From DASUPK01 sp963815665 (GTDB taxonomy: Bacteria; Actinomycetota; Thermoleophilia; Solirubrobacterales; 70-9), in the NCBI GenBank assembly GCA_963815665.1, contig CAWFHN010000013.1, positions 620,001-684,000 on the forward strand: a stretch of 64,000 nucleotides of DNA. Direction: 5' to 3'. The notes beneath the pieces were generated by a model. It ran no database searches. It was not told where the DNA came from and was given only the letters and a program-made list of their open reading frames with translations. Positions 50,121 through 58,370 of the stretch are shown one piece after another; the stretch's first letter is position 1, and each line of letters opens with the position of its first letter. The position numbers were made by a program, and so were the translations under genes.

Positions 50121-51203
50121 GTGTCCGGTAATCAGGGGCGAAGTGCCCGGCAGGCCCTGAATGAGGCGGGATTGAACGTGACTCGCGGCAGGCCTCTCGA
50201 GGGCGACGGAGTCCTGTTGCGCTGCCTGCCCTGGCTGACCGCAGGCGTGCTCGCCTGCCTCTTCCTGCCGCTGTTGCCGGACTGGCCCAGCACGGGCGAC
50301 CTGATCGCGCTCGCCTTGGTTCCGGTGATCATCGGGTCCGCCCTGTTCCTGCCGTGGGAGCGGCTCCCCACCTGGGCGCAGGCGGTCCCGGCGCTGCTGC
50401 CGTACGGCATGGTCGCGCTCGTCCACAGCTCTCACGAAAGCGTGACGGCCGCCTACACACCGGTCGTCCTGCTCCCGGTGATCTGGTTCGCCTTCTACGG
50501 CACCCGGGGGCAGCTGCTGCTCGCTGTCCTCGGCCTCGGCATCACCCTCGCCATTCCGTCTCCCGCGTTCGACGGATACCCCGCGCTCGAGCCGCTTGCC
50601 GCCGCCTTCTGGATGGGGGTCGCGGGGATCACGGGCTTCTCGGTCAACGAGCTGGTTCTGCAGCGGGAGACCCTCCAGGCGCGGCTCGGCACGATGGCCC
50701 GGACCGACGCACTCACCGGGCTGCCCAACCGTCGCGCCTGGGACGAAGCGCTTGAAGGGGAGCTCGCGCGCGCCAATCGCGGCGGCTCACCGGTCTGCGC
50801 CGCGCTGCTCGACCTCGACCACTTCAAGGAGTTCAACGACCTCAACGGTCACCCGGCCGGCGACTCGCACCTGCAGGAGGCCGCGATGGTCTGGAGGAGC
50901 CGGCTGAGGTCCGCCGACCTGATCGCCCGCTACGGCGGCGAGGAGTTCGCGGTCCTGCTGACGGCGACCGACGCAACGCAGGCGCAGGACGTGATCGAGA
51001 CGCTCCGCGCGTGCGTGCCGGACGGCGAAACGGTCTCGGCAGGCGTCGCGCAGTGGGACGGCGTGGAGTCCGGCGCCGAGCTTCTCATCCGCGCCGACCG
51101 GGCCCTGTACGAGGCCAAGCGAAAGGGGCGCAACAGGACCATCGCGATCCACGCCCCCAACTTCGCCCCCGCGGAGCTGACCACGGCTCCCGAGCTCGCC
51201 TGA
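50121..51203 (+). CDS. Membrane diguanylate cyclase (GGDEF)
   Basis: 360 residues. Five or six hydrophobic helices occupy residues about 33-185; the GGDEF domain runs from ARTDALTGLPNRRAWDEALE (about 197) to the end. The signature is GGEEF in ARYGGEEFAVLLTAT, a catalytically competent form; the substrate motif LLDLDHFKEFNDLNGH is intact. Makes cyclic di-GMP from GTP, presumably controlled by the membrane part. No I-site RxxD is obvious. First of three GGDEF genes within 5.5 kb. Confidence 0.92.
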   Translation: MSGNQGRSARQALNEAGLNVTRGRPLEGDGVLLRCLPWLTAGVLACLFLPLLPDWPSTGDLIALALVPVIIGSALFLPWERLPTWAQAVPALLPYGMVALVHSSHESVTAAYTPVVLLPVIWFAFYGTRGQLLLAVLGLGITLAIPSPAFDGYPALEPLAAAFWMGVAGITGFSVNELVLQRETLQARLGTMARTDALTGLPNRRAWDEALEGELARANRGGSPVCAALLDLDHFKEFNDLNGHPAGDSHLQEAAMVWRSRLRSADLIARYGGEEFAVLLTATDATQAQDVIETLRACVPDGETVSAGVAQWDGVESGAELLIRADRALYEAKRKGRNRTIAIHAPNFAPAELTTAPELA

Positions 51204-51277
51204 CCTAGACAGGCGGTCGAACGGGGGGAGCTCGATCTTCGGACCGCCGGTCGATAGGAATCCGGCACCCTCGTGAG

Positions 51278-51283
51278 TAGCTT
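51278..51283 (+). promoter_or_regulatory. -10 element TAGCTT of a leaderless promoter
   Basis: TAGCTT ends 6 bases before the ATG at 51290; no ribosome binding site. Confidence 0.45.
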
Positions 51284-51289
51284 GCGGCG

Positions 51290-52534
51290 ATGGAGGCTGC
51301 CCACGACGCCACGCGCCGCTCGAATGCCGGGCGCGGTGTCTTGCTGACGGGGGCCACGGGGTTCCTGGGCGGGGAAATCCTGGCTCGCCTGCTTCAGGGG
51401 GGCGATTGCCAGGTGTTCGCGCTCGTGAGGGCGCGCGACCAGGGGCAGGCAGAGGCGCGGCTGCGGGAGACGATCATCTCGCTGCTCGGGACGATCGACC
51501 CGTGGTCGCGCCGCGCGGTCGCGATCCCCGCCGACCTCCGCTCCGCCGGGCTCGGCTTGAGCGAGTCCCACCGCGAGTGGCTCGCCGAGCGGACGACTGA
51601 GATCATCCACTGCGCCGCCTCCGTGTCATTCGAGCTGGGGCTGAAGGAGTCGCGGCGCATCAACCTCGACGGCACGATCCGGATGCTCCAGCTGGCCGAC
51701 TTCGTGTCGATCTGCGGCGGGCTCGATTGCTTCACTCACATCTCGACCGCCTACGTCGCGGGGACGTACCCCGGCAGCTTCGGCGAGGGTGATCCGAGGC
51801 TCGGGCAGGGCTTTCGGAACGGCTACGAGCGCTCCAAGTTCGAGGCCGAGGTGATGGTCCGAAGCCGCTCGGATTCCCTGCCCATCCAGGTGCTCCGGCC
51901 CAGCATCGTCGTCGGGGATTCGCGGAGCGGCTGGACCTCCACCTTCAATGTCCTCTACTGGCCCCTGCGTGCCTTCGCCCGGGGCAGCTACTCGGTGCTC
52001 CCGGCACGGCGGAGCGCGCCGGTCGACGTGGTCCCCGTCGACTACGTCGCCGACTCGGTCATCGCCCTCGCCGGCCGCCCCGGCACCACCTACAACCTCG
52101 CCGCCGGCGAGCGGGCGAGCACCATGGGGGAGGTCGCCGAGCTCGCCGGCTCCTACTTCAAGTCGCCACCGCCGAGGCTGATCTCCCCCAAGCTCTACAG
52201 GCGCGCCGTGCACCCGCTGCTGATGCGGACGGGCGACCAGCGGAGGCGGCGGGCGCTCCGTCGGAGCGAGCAGTTCTTCCCCTACTTCGAGGTCGAGGCG
52301 CGATACGACGACGCTGCCGCGGGCAAGGCCCTGGAGCCCGCCGGCCTGAAGCCGCCACCGCTTGACTCCTACTTCGAGCGGCTGATGGACTTCGCGGTGG
52401 AGACCGACTGGGGAAGCAGGCTCGTTCCGCGACACACGGCCGTCTGTAATCTCGGCGAATGGCCGAATGCGCCCACCTTGACCAGATCACCGTCGAGAAG
52501 CCGGAGGAATTCCCCGGCTGCGAGGACTGTCTGA
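51290..52534 (+). CDS. NAD(P)-dependent thioester/acyl reductase-like SDR
   Basis: 414 residues. Extended SDR related to the reductase domains of carboxylic acid reductases and fatty acyl-CoA reductases (male sterility family). The cofactor motif is VLLTGATGFLGGEILARLLQ (about 17-36); later come IIHCAASVSFELGLKESRRI, FTHISTAYVAGTYPG and the catalytic Tyr/Lys in GYERSKFEAE. The C-terminus ends with an Arg/Ser-rich tail that overlaps the next gene by 76 bases. Probably reduces an acyl thioester to aldehyde or alcohol. Confidence 0.82.
   Translation: MEAAHDATRRSNAGRGVLLTGATGFLGGEILARLLQGGDCQVFALVRARDQGQAEARLRETIISLLGTIDPWSRRAVAIPADLRSAGLGLSESHREWLAERTTEIIHCAASVSFELGLKESRRINLDGTIRMLQLADFVSICGGLDCFTHISTAYVAGTYPGSFGEGDPRLGQGFRNGYERSKFEAEVMVRSRSDSLPIQVLRPSIVVGDSRSGWTSTFNVLYWPLRAFARGSYSVLPARRSAPVDVVPVDYVADSVIALAGRPGTTYNLAAGERASTMGEVAELAGSYFKSPPPRLISPKLYRRAVHPLLMRTGDQRRRRALRRSEQFFPYFEVEARYDDAAAGKALEPAGLKPPPLDSYFERLMDFAVETDWGSRLVPRHTAVCNLGEWPNAPTLTRSPSRSRRNSPAARTV
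52447..52452 (+). promoter_or_regulatory. -10 element TAATCT inside the preceding gene
   Basis: TAATCT ends 6 bases before the ATG at 52459 and lies within the reductase coding region, giving the zinc-finger gene its own leaderless transcript. Confidence 0.45.
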
Positions 52535-52722
52535 AGATCGGCGGGACCTGGGTTCACCTGCGCGTCTGCCGGAGCTGCGGCCACGTCGCCTGCTGTGACT
52601 CCTCCCCGAACCGGCATGCCTCCGCGCACGTCGCCGCCACCGACCACCCGATCGTCAGCTCGCTGGAGCCCGGCGAGGACTGGTCGTACTGCTACGTCGA
52701 CGAAGTGGCGTTCATCGTCTGA
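52459..52722 (+). CDS. UBP-type zinc finger protein
   Basis: 87 residues, a single zf-UBP domain: CAHLDQ near the start, CEDCLKIGGTWVHLRVCRSC (about 21-40), HVACCDSS, then RHASAHVAATDHPIV with the conserved His pattern, ending in EDWSYCYVDEVAFIV. Binds zinc. Eukaryotic versions bind ubiquitin's C-terminus, but stand-alone actinobacterial copies have no known ligand. Eight conserved Cys/His are in place. Confidence 0.88.
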   Translation: MAECAHLDQITVEKPEEFPGCEDCLKIGGTWVHLRVCRSCGHVACCDSSPNRHASAHVAATDHPIVSSLEPGEDWSYCYVDEVAFIV

Positions 52723-52727
52723 CGCAT

Positions 52728-54362
52728 CTAGACGCGGGCGTAGACGACTCGGCGGCCGAACCTGCAGATCGCGAGCGTGCCCCTTCGCGGCAGGCTCACG
52801 CAATGCCACCTCCCCACCTTCGTCGCCCCGTCGTTGAGCACCGCGAGCACGAGCGCATGCGCCTCGTCGCAGCTCGCGGGCTGGGGACCGCCCGGCAGCG
52901 CTGAGGAGGTCACCGGGTATGGCGCGCCGTTCCCCAGGATCGGGTCGCAATGCTTCACCTTCCGCGGGGCCGGTTTCGGGGCTGGCGCAGGCGCCGGTGC
53001 CGGTGCGGGCGCTGGCGAGGTGGGGGTGGCAGTGCCGGGGGCGGTGACCGTGACGCCGACCACCGCCTTCTTCTTGGCGCTTCCGCCGCTGATGATCAGG
53101 ATGGAGGTGGCCGCCACCGCCGCGATCAGCAGGGCGCCGATCATCGCGGGCAACCACCCAGTGTTGCGTTCGCGGAGCGGCAGGGCCGGGGCCGGGGCCG
53201 GGGCCGGGGTTGGGGCCGGGGGCTCAGACGCGAACCCACCGGGCGCCTCCGCGGCCACCGCGGCGCCAGTCCGCCGCCTCTCGGTTGGGGTGCGGGTAAA
53301 TCTCCTCGTCGTCGCGGCCCTCCCCGCTCTGGCCGCGAGGGCCAGACCGGCCCTCTCGACGAGCTCCTCGGGCGCCATCCGGTCGCTGAGCTCCGCCACG
53401 GCGAAGCGGATCCTGATCGGTCTCCCGTCGGGCCGCCGACAACTCGACGCGACCGCCCCACGCAGGCGTTCGGAGAGCGGGTCGGTGTCGTCCGCTCGGG
53501 TTCCGGTCAGGATCAGGGCGAACTCGTCACCGCCCCAGCGGAAGCAGAGGTCCGGCTCGCGGAGGGCCGTCTTCACGGTCGAAGCAACCTGCCGCAGACA
53601 CCGATCGCCATCCGCGTAGCCCCAGCGGTCGTTGATCTCCTTGAAGTTCTCCACGTCGACCATCGCGATCGAAAGCGGGACCCCAAGCCGGTCGGCCCGT
53701 TTGACCTCGAGGGCCAGGAGCTCGTCGAAGGCTCGCCGGTTGTAGAGGCTCGTGAGGCTGTCCAACCGAGCTTCCTGTCTCGCGACCTCGCGCTCGGTTT
53801 GCAGCGCACTCTGCTGTGCCCTGACTCCGCCCATCAACACGTTCGCGCCGGCGGCCAGAGCACACCAGATCACCAGCGTCGCACCGGACGATTCGGCTCT
53901 CGTCAGGTCCCACGTGTCGTACAAGAAGGGGGACGCGAGCACCAGCAGAGCGAACCCCATGAAGGCGGCGAGCCTTCGAGGCGGCTCCGTCACCGAAACG
54001 AAGAGCAGAGGCAGCACCACAAGCCCGCGAAACGGCGCGCCGATGCCACCGCTCAGCCACTGCATCACGCCCAAGCCCGCAGCGGTCAGATATGAGAGGA
54101 GGAGCAACGCGCGCAGGCTCGCGAGCCGCTGCCTGACCAAGAGGATGACCGCCGCAACCCCGGCAACGACCAGGGCGCCGCTCAGCACCCAGCCGCCCAT
54201 CCCGATCGCCTCCGTTGGCGGATTCAACGGAACCAGGATCAGAACCAGCGCGACGAGCAACCCCCAGACGACCGCGCCGATGCGCTGCGCGTTGCCGACA
54301 CCCTCGCCGGCACGGGGCTCCGAGTCGCCGACGAGAAAGCCGAGGGGTGAGCGCCAATTCAT
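52728..54362 (-). CDS. Membrane diguanylate cyclase with C-terminal transmembrane anchor and extracellular Cys domain
   Basis: 544 residues. Residues 1-190 hold about six helices. GGDEF domain: RLDSLTSLYNRRAFDELLAL, VDVENFKEINDRWGYADGD and intact RWGGDEFALIL. It then continues beyond the usual end: a linker rich in Arg/Pro, a seventh helix (LPAMIGALLIAAVAATSILI, about 404-427), a Pro-Ala repeat (PAPAPAPAPAP) and a C-terminal domain of about 75 residues with four Cys (HCDPILG, ASCDEAHAL, RWHCVSLP, AICRFGRR). With the GGDEF inside the cell, the last domain should lie outside. Paralogous N-terminus to the gene at 54456-55505. Confidence 0.9.
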   Translation of the reverse strand: MNWRSPLGFLVGDSEPRAGEGVGNAQRIGAVVWGLLVALVLILVPLNPPTEAIGMGGWVLSGALVVAGVAAVILLVRQRLASLRALLLLSYLTAAGLGVMQWLSGGIGAPFRGLVVLPLLFVSVTEPPRRLAAFMGFALLVLASPFLYDTWDLTRAESSGATLVIWCALAAGANVLMGGVRAQQSALQTEREVARQEARLDSLTSLYNRRAFDELLALEVKRADRLGVPLSIAMVDVENFKEINDRWGYADGDRCLRQVASTVKTALREPDLCFRWGGDEFALILTGTRADDTDPLSERLRGAVASSCRRPDGRPIRIRFAVAELSDRMAPEELVERAGLALAARAGRAATTRRFTRTPTERRRTGAAVAAEAPGGFASEPPAPTPAPAPAPALPLRERNTGWLPAMIGALLIAAVAATSILIISGGSAKKKAVVGVTVTAPGTATPTSPAPAPAPAPAPAPKPAPRKVKHCDPILGNGAPYPVTSSALPGGPQPASCDEAHALVLAVLNDGATKVGRWHCVSLPRRGTLAICRFGRRVVYARV

Positions 54363-54455
54363 TTATGGACTTCCCCCTAGAGGCCCGGATCGCGAAACAT
54401 TGGATGTGCGGGCAGAACAGGCTATTTCAGGCCGATGCTGTGCGCAACGAACAAA

Positions 54456-55505
54456 CTAGGCGTTCTGTCCCATTTTCGCCGCGGTCATCGCCAGCCCGGC
54501 CATCTCGACGACCTCCTCCGCCGTGTCGCCGTCCTGCAGCTGGGCGACCGCGAAGCGGATCTGGATCGGCTCCTGGTCCGGCCGGCTGCACGCCGAGGAG
54601 ACGGTTACGGAAAGCCGGTCGGAGAGCGTCTCCGTGTCCCTGGCGGCCGTTCCGGTGAGGATCAGGACGAACTCGTCCCCGCCCCAGCGGAAGACCTGAT
54701 CCGGGTCCCGCAGCGATGAGTCCAGAGCCTCGGCGACGTCCCGCAGGCACCGATCCCCCTGCGCCGGGCTCCAGCGATCGTTGACCTCCTTGAAGTTCAC
54801 GATGTCGATCATCGCCACGGTGAGCGGGATCCCAAGCCGGTTGGCGAGCTTCATCTCGTTGCCCAGAGCCTCGTCGAAGGCGCGGCGATTGTGGAGCCCG
54901 GTCAGCGCGTCTATACGCGCCTCCTGTCGCGCCTCGGCCTCGTCCTTGGCGTGGGCCAGTCGCTGGGCCCGGATCGCGCTCATCGGCACGTTCACTCCGA
55001 GCGAGAGGCCGGTGAGGATCACCAGGCTGGCCGCGGACCCGCCTGCCGCCTGGGCGTGCCAGCCGTCATAGATGAAAGGGACGACCAGCGCGAGCGCGAC
55101 GAACCCGAGGAACCCGGCGATCTTGCGAGGCGGCTGGATCGCGGCGACGAAGAAGACCGGCAGCAGGATCGCCCGCTCGTACGGCGCCTCGACGCCACCT
55201 CCAAGCCACTGCATGACCTCGAGGGCGGCAACGGCGCCGTAGGCGGCGAGCAGCAGTCCGTTCCAGGTCGCGAACCGCCTCCGGTGCATCCCGTAGGAGA
55301 CCGCGGCGCCGCCCGCGAGCACGGCCCCGGCGACGATCCACCCGGCGCTGCCGATGGCGTGAGTGGGCGGGCTGAGGGGCCAGAGGGCCGCGACCAGGAC
55401 CACCTGCAGGCCGAAGAGCACCGACCCGATCCTCTGGGCATTGTCGATGTCGCCGCCCGCGTAGGGATCCGGCTGTCGAGCGAAGTACGAGCGAAGCACG
55501 GACAC
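54456..55505 (-). CDS. Membrane diguanylate cyclase (GGDEF)
   Basis: 349 residues from a GTG. Six N-terminal helices with the same loops as the neighbour (NAQRIGSVLFGLQ; EVMQWLGGGVEAPYERAILL; IQPPRKIAGFLGF), then the GGDEF domain: RIDALTGLHNRRAFDEALGN, IDIVNFKEVNDRWSPAQGD and RWGGDEFVLILTGT. Active-site residues are intact. Tandem paralogue of the 52728-54362 gene but without the extra C-terminal part; the pair likely arose by duplication. Confidence 0.92.
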   Translation of the reverse strand: MSVLRSYFARQPDPYAGGDIDNAQRIGSVLFGLQVVLVAALWPLSPPTHAIGSAGWIVAGAVLAGGAAVSYGMHRRRFATWNGLLLAAYGAVAALEVMQWLGGGVEAPYERAILLPVFFVAAIQPPRKIAGFLGFVALALVVPFIYDGWHAQAAGGSAASLVILTGLSLGVNVPMSAIRAQRLAHAKDEAEARQEARIDALTGLHNRRAFDEALGNEMKLANRLGIPLTVAMIDIVNFKEVNDRWSPAQGDRCLRDVAEALDSSLRDPDQVFRWGGDEFVLILTGTAARDTETLSDRLSVTVSSACSRPDQEPIQIRFAVAQLQDGDTAEEVVEMAGLAMTAAKMGQNA

Positions 55506-55526
55506 AGTGGGCTCAGGATCGGCGAA

Positions 55527-56366
55527 TCAAGGCCCCCGCGCATCCGCAATTTGCCGCAGGTAGCGGTCGAGGCCCGCCCACTGCTGCTCGGGTGGCACCG
55601 CCTGGAGCAGCGCCTTCGCCGTCTCCGGGTCCGCCCGCTCGCCGACGTGCTCCCTGATCCGGCGTTCGAACTCCTCGGACGGCAGCTCGCGTGCAAGCTT
55701 CCCCTGCTCGCGCAGCCGCTCCCGGACAAGCTCGAGGTGCGCCCGCGGCCGATCGATGTCGCCGAAATGGGTCAGGCCCAGGCTGGCCGGCTCCCAGTCG
55801 AGGATCCGGTCGATCGAGTCCTCCCAGAGCTCGAGATCGATGTCCGGAGGAGGGGTCGGCGGCAGCACGAAGTCGCTCGGGGGAATCCGGACGGCCGCTG
55901 TATCGCCGACGAAGGCCCGGCCGCTGGGGGGATGCAGGTAGCTGACGTGATGGGAGGCGTGGCCGGGGGTGTAGGCGACGCGAAAGCCGAGCACCTCCTC
56001 CCCGCCGCTCAGGGCGTGCAGGTTCCGCTCCGGCACCGGCGCGACCTCGCCCCAGAGCCGCTCCATCTGATCGCCGTAGAGGCGCTCGGCGCTGGCCAGC
56101 AGCTTCGCTGGATTCACCAGGTGACGCGCTCCTCGCTCGTGGACGTAGACCGGGAGCTCGGGCCAGCGGCGCACCAGCGATCCGGACGCCCCGGCGTGGT
56201 CGAGATGGATGTGCGTGAGCAGCAGGGCGCGGGGCTCCTCACCGCCCAGCGCCTCGATCAGGTTGTCCATCGAGCTCGTCGGCCCGGGATCGATCAGCAC
56301 GCCGTCGATCTCCCAGCACCCGATCACCCGCTCGCGGCCGAGATGTCTGACGTCGATCAGCCTCAT
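55527..56366 (-). CDS. Metallo-beta-lactamase-fold hydrolase
   Basis: 279 residues. Metal motif LLLTHIHLDHAGASG (about 49-63), third His in YTPGHASHHVSYLH, the bridging Asp in FVGDTAAV and the last His in LGLTHFGDID. A complete dinuclear metal site of the glyoxalase II/MBL-fold type. The substrate is unknown. TACCTT ends 6 bases before its ATG on the minus strand. Diverges from the MFS/MerR operon across 34 bases. Confidence 0.9.
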   Translation of the reverse strand: MRLIDVRHLGRERVIGCWEIDGVLIDPGPTSSMDNLIEALGGEEPRALLLTHIHLDHAGASGSLVRRWPELPVYVHERGARHLVNPAKLLASAERLYGDQMERLWGEVAPVPERNLHALSGGEEVLGFRVAYTPGHASHHVSYLHPPSGRAFVGDTAAVRIPPSDFVLPPTPPPDIDLELWEDSIDRILDWEPASLGLTHFGDIDRPRAHLELVRERLREQGKLARELPSEEFERRIREHVGERADPETAKALLQAVPPEQQWAGLDRYLRQIADARGP

Positions 56367-56395
56367 CCCTGAAAGGTAACGGGGCTACACTAATT

Positions 56396-56411
56396 CTTAC
56401 GTGAACGTAAG
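56396..56411. promoter_or_regulatory. MerR-type operator palindrome overlapping a start codon
   Basis: CTTACGT-GA-ACGTAAG is a perfect 7-bp inverted repeat with a 2-base spacer. It contains the GTG at 56401 and lies between the MBL hydrolase and the MFS/MerR operon. A likely binding site for the MerR protein encoded second in the operon. Confidence 0.55.
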
Positions 56412-57918
56412 GTTGGAGGAAACGCAAGGGCGAGGACGCTTCCGGCCGGGGGTGGCCGCCGACCACCGCAACTACAAGTGGTGGGCCCTCAGCTGCACGA
56501 GCCTCGGGATGTTGCTCGCCACGATCAACTCCGGGACGCTGATCATCGCCTTGCCCGACCTGGAGCGCTCCCTCGGGACCAGCCTGCTCCAGCTCGTCTG
56601 GGTGATCCTCGCCTACATGATCTCCTCGACGGTGCTGGTGCTCACGGCCGGCCGTCTCTCGGATCTGTTCGGCCGAAAGAAGGCGTACGTGGGCGGCTTC
56701 ATCCTCTTCACCATCGCCTCCTTCGGCGCCGGCTTCTCCGGGAGCGGCACCGAGCTGATTCTCTGGCGGATCGTCCAGGGAGTCGGGGCGGCGTTCCTGT
56801 TCGCGAACGCCGCGGCGCTGGTCACCGACGCCTTCCCGAAGGAGCAACTCGGCGTGGCGATGGGCACCAACACGATGGTGGCCGCGATCGGCCTGGTCAT
56901 CGGGCCGGTCCTGGGCGGCGCCCTCGTCTCGATCGGCTGGCAATGGGTCTTCTGGTTCAACATCCCCCTCGGCCTGGCCGGCGCCGTCTGGGGCGCCCTG
57001 ATCCTCCACGAGCTCGCCAAGCCCGACTCCCAGCGAGGGCTCGACCTGCTCGGCACCGGCGTCTTCCTCGTCGGCCTGACCGGCCTCGTCTACGGCGTGT
57101 CCAAGGGCGGCATCTCGGGCTGGGAGGAGCCGATCGTGATCGTCTCCCTCGCAGTCGCCGTCGTCCTGCTGCCGGCCTTCGTCCTGATCGAGAGCCGAGC
57201 GAGGGCCCCGATGCTCGACCTGACGATCTTCAAGAACCGGATGTTCGCCGCGGCCACCGGCGCGGCGTTCATCAACGGCCTCTCCCGCTTCGCGCTGCTC
57301 TTCATCTTCGTCTTCTACTTCCAGGGAGTCGAGGGGGATGATCCGATCACCGCCGGCATCAAGCTGTCGCCGATGGCCATCGGGATGCTGATCGCCTCGC
57401 CGCTGGCCGGGATCTGGGCCGACCGGCGTGGATCGCGAATGCTCGCCGCCCTCGGGATGCTCGTCTCCGCCGTCGCCCTCGCGGCCATGACGACGCTCGA
57501 GCAGGGCAGCCCCTACTGGCAGACGGTCGTCTGGCTCGGCCTGGTCGGGATCGGCTCGGGGATGTTCAACTCGCCCAACACCGCGGCGATGATGGGGACG
57601 GTCCCGCCACACCGCCGCGGGATCGCCGCCGGCGCGCGGATGATGCTCCAGAACACCGGAGCGGTGCTGTCGATCGCCTTCGTGATCGCGGTGGTGACCG
57701 CTGGCGTCCCGAAGGAGGTCCTCTTCAAGATCTTCTCCGGGCTGGCCTCCGGCCTGCCCGCCGCCCAGCTCGAGGCCTTCATCCAGAACATGCACACCGC
57801 TCTCTGGGTGCTGGCGGCCACGTCGCTGATCGGCGCGGGCGTCTCGCTGCTCCGCCCGCGGCACGCAGGCGAGCCCAAGGAAGCGGCGATGCCCGCCGCC
57901 GATCGGATCCCCGCATGA
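56401..57918 (+). CDS. MFS drug exporter, DHA2 family, MerR-linked
   Basis: 505 residues from the GTG at 56401; a GTG at 56452 (just before AADHRNYKWWALSC) is equally likely and would leave the palindrome outside the gene. Helix 1 LLATINSGTLIIALPDLERS, motif A GRLSDLFGRKKAY, then GLVIGPVLGGALVSIGW (helix 5) and 14 helices in all. The stop overlaps the merR start by four bases (ATGA). An exporter controlled by its operon partner. Confidence 0.9.
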   Translation: MNVRLEETQGRGRFRPGVAADHRNYKWWALSCTSLGMLLATINSGTLIIALPDLERSLGTSLLQLVWVILAYMISSTVLVLTAGRLSDLFGRKKAYVGGFILFTIASFGAGFSGSGTELILWRIVQGVGAAFLFANAAALVTDAFPKEQLGVAMGTNTMVAAIGLVIGPVLGGALVSIGWQWVFWFNIPLGLAGAVWGALILHELAKPDSQRGLDLLGTGVFLVGLTGLVYGVSKGGISGWEEPIVIVSLAVAVVLLPAFVLIESRARAPMLDLTIFKNRMFAAATGAAFINGLSRFALLFIFVFYFQGVEGDDPITAGIKLSPMAIGMLIASPLAGIWADRRGSRMLAALGMLVSAVALAAMTTLEQGSPYWQTVVWLGLVGIGSGMFNSPNTAAMMGTVPPHRRGIAAGARMMLQNTGAVLSIAFVIAVVTAGVPKEVLFKIFSGLASGLPAAQLEAFIQNMHTALWVLAATSLIGAGVSLLRPRHAGEPKEAAMPAADRIPA

Positions 57919-58370
57919 GCGATGAGCGCCGCTTCCGGATCGGGGACCTGGCGAAGCTCACGTCGACCACTCCCAGGACCATCCGCTACTACGAGGAGAT
58001 CGGGCTGCTCGCCACCGAGGAACCACGCGAGCCGGGGGCACACCGGACCTACGGCGAGGATGACCTCGAGCGGCTCCGCGAGCTGCTCCGGCTTCGCGAG
58101 CTGCTCGGCGTCTCGCTCGAGGAGCTCGGCGAGCTGGCCGCCGCCGAGACAGCCCGCGCCTCGTTGCGCCGCGAGTGGCAGGAGGGAATCGAGGATCCGG
58201 TGCGGCAGCGCCAGGTCCTCGAGCAGTCCCTGGGACACATCGAAAACCAGCTGAAGCATGTCCGCCACCGCCGCGACGAGATCGACGCTCTCCGCCGCGA
58301 GCTGGAGACGAAGCGCCGGCGCGTCCGGGACCGCCTGCGCGCGCTCGGCCGCCGCGCTACGGCAGGCTGA
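57915..58370 (+). CDS. MerR-family transcriptional regulator
   Basis: 151 residues. Winged helix: FRIGDLAKLTSTTPRTIRYY then EEIGLLATEEPREPGAHRTY and DDLERLRELLRLRELLGVSL. The long C-terminal coiled coil (HIENQLKHVRHRRDEIDAL to the end) forms the dimer; it has no effector-binding domain or Cys pair, so it is a short drug- or stress-type MerR. Coupled to the exporter it probably activates through the palindrome at 56396. The 3' end overlaps the convergent PhzF gene by 14 bases. Confidence 0.92.
   Translation: MSDERRFRIGDLAKLTSTTPRTIRYYEEIGLLATEEPREPGAHRTYGEDDLERLRELLRLRELLGVSLEELGELAAAETARASLRREWQEGIEDPVRQRQVLEQSLGHIENQLKHVRHRRDEIDALRRELETKRRRVRDRLRALGRRATAG

Noticed and set aside
56239..57864. 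Minus-strand frame opposite the MerR-linked exporter
   Set aside because: Low-complexity Asp/Glu/Arg/Gln sequence, typical antisense shadow of a membrane protein.
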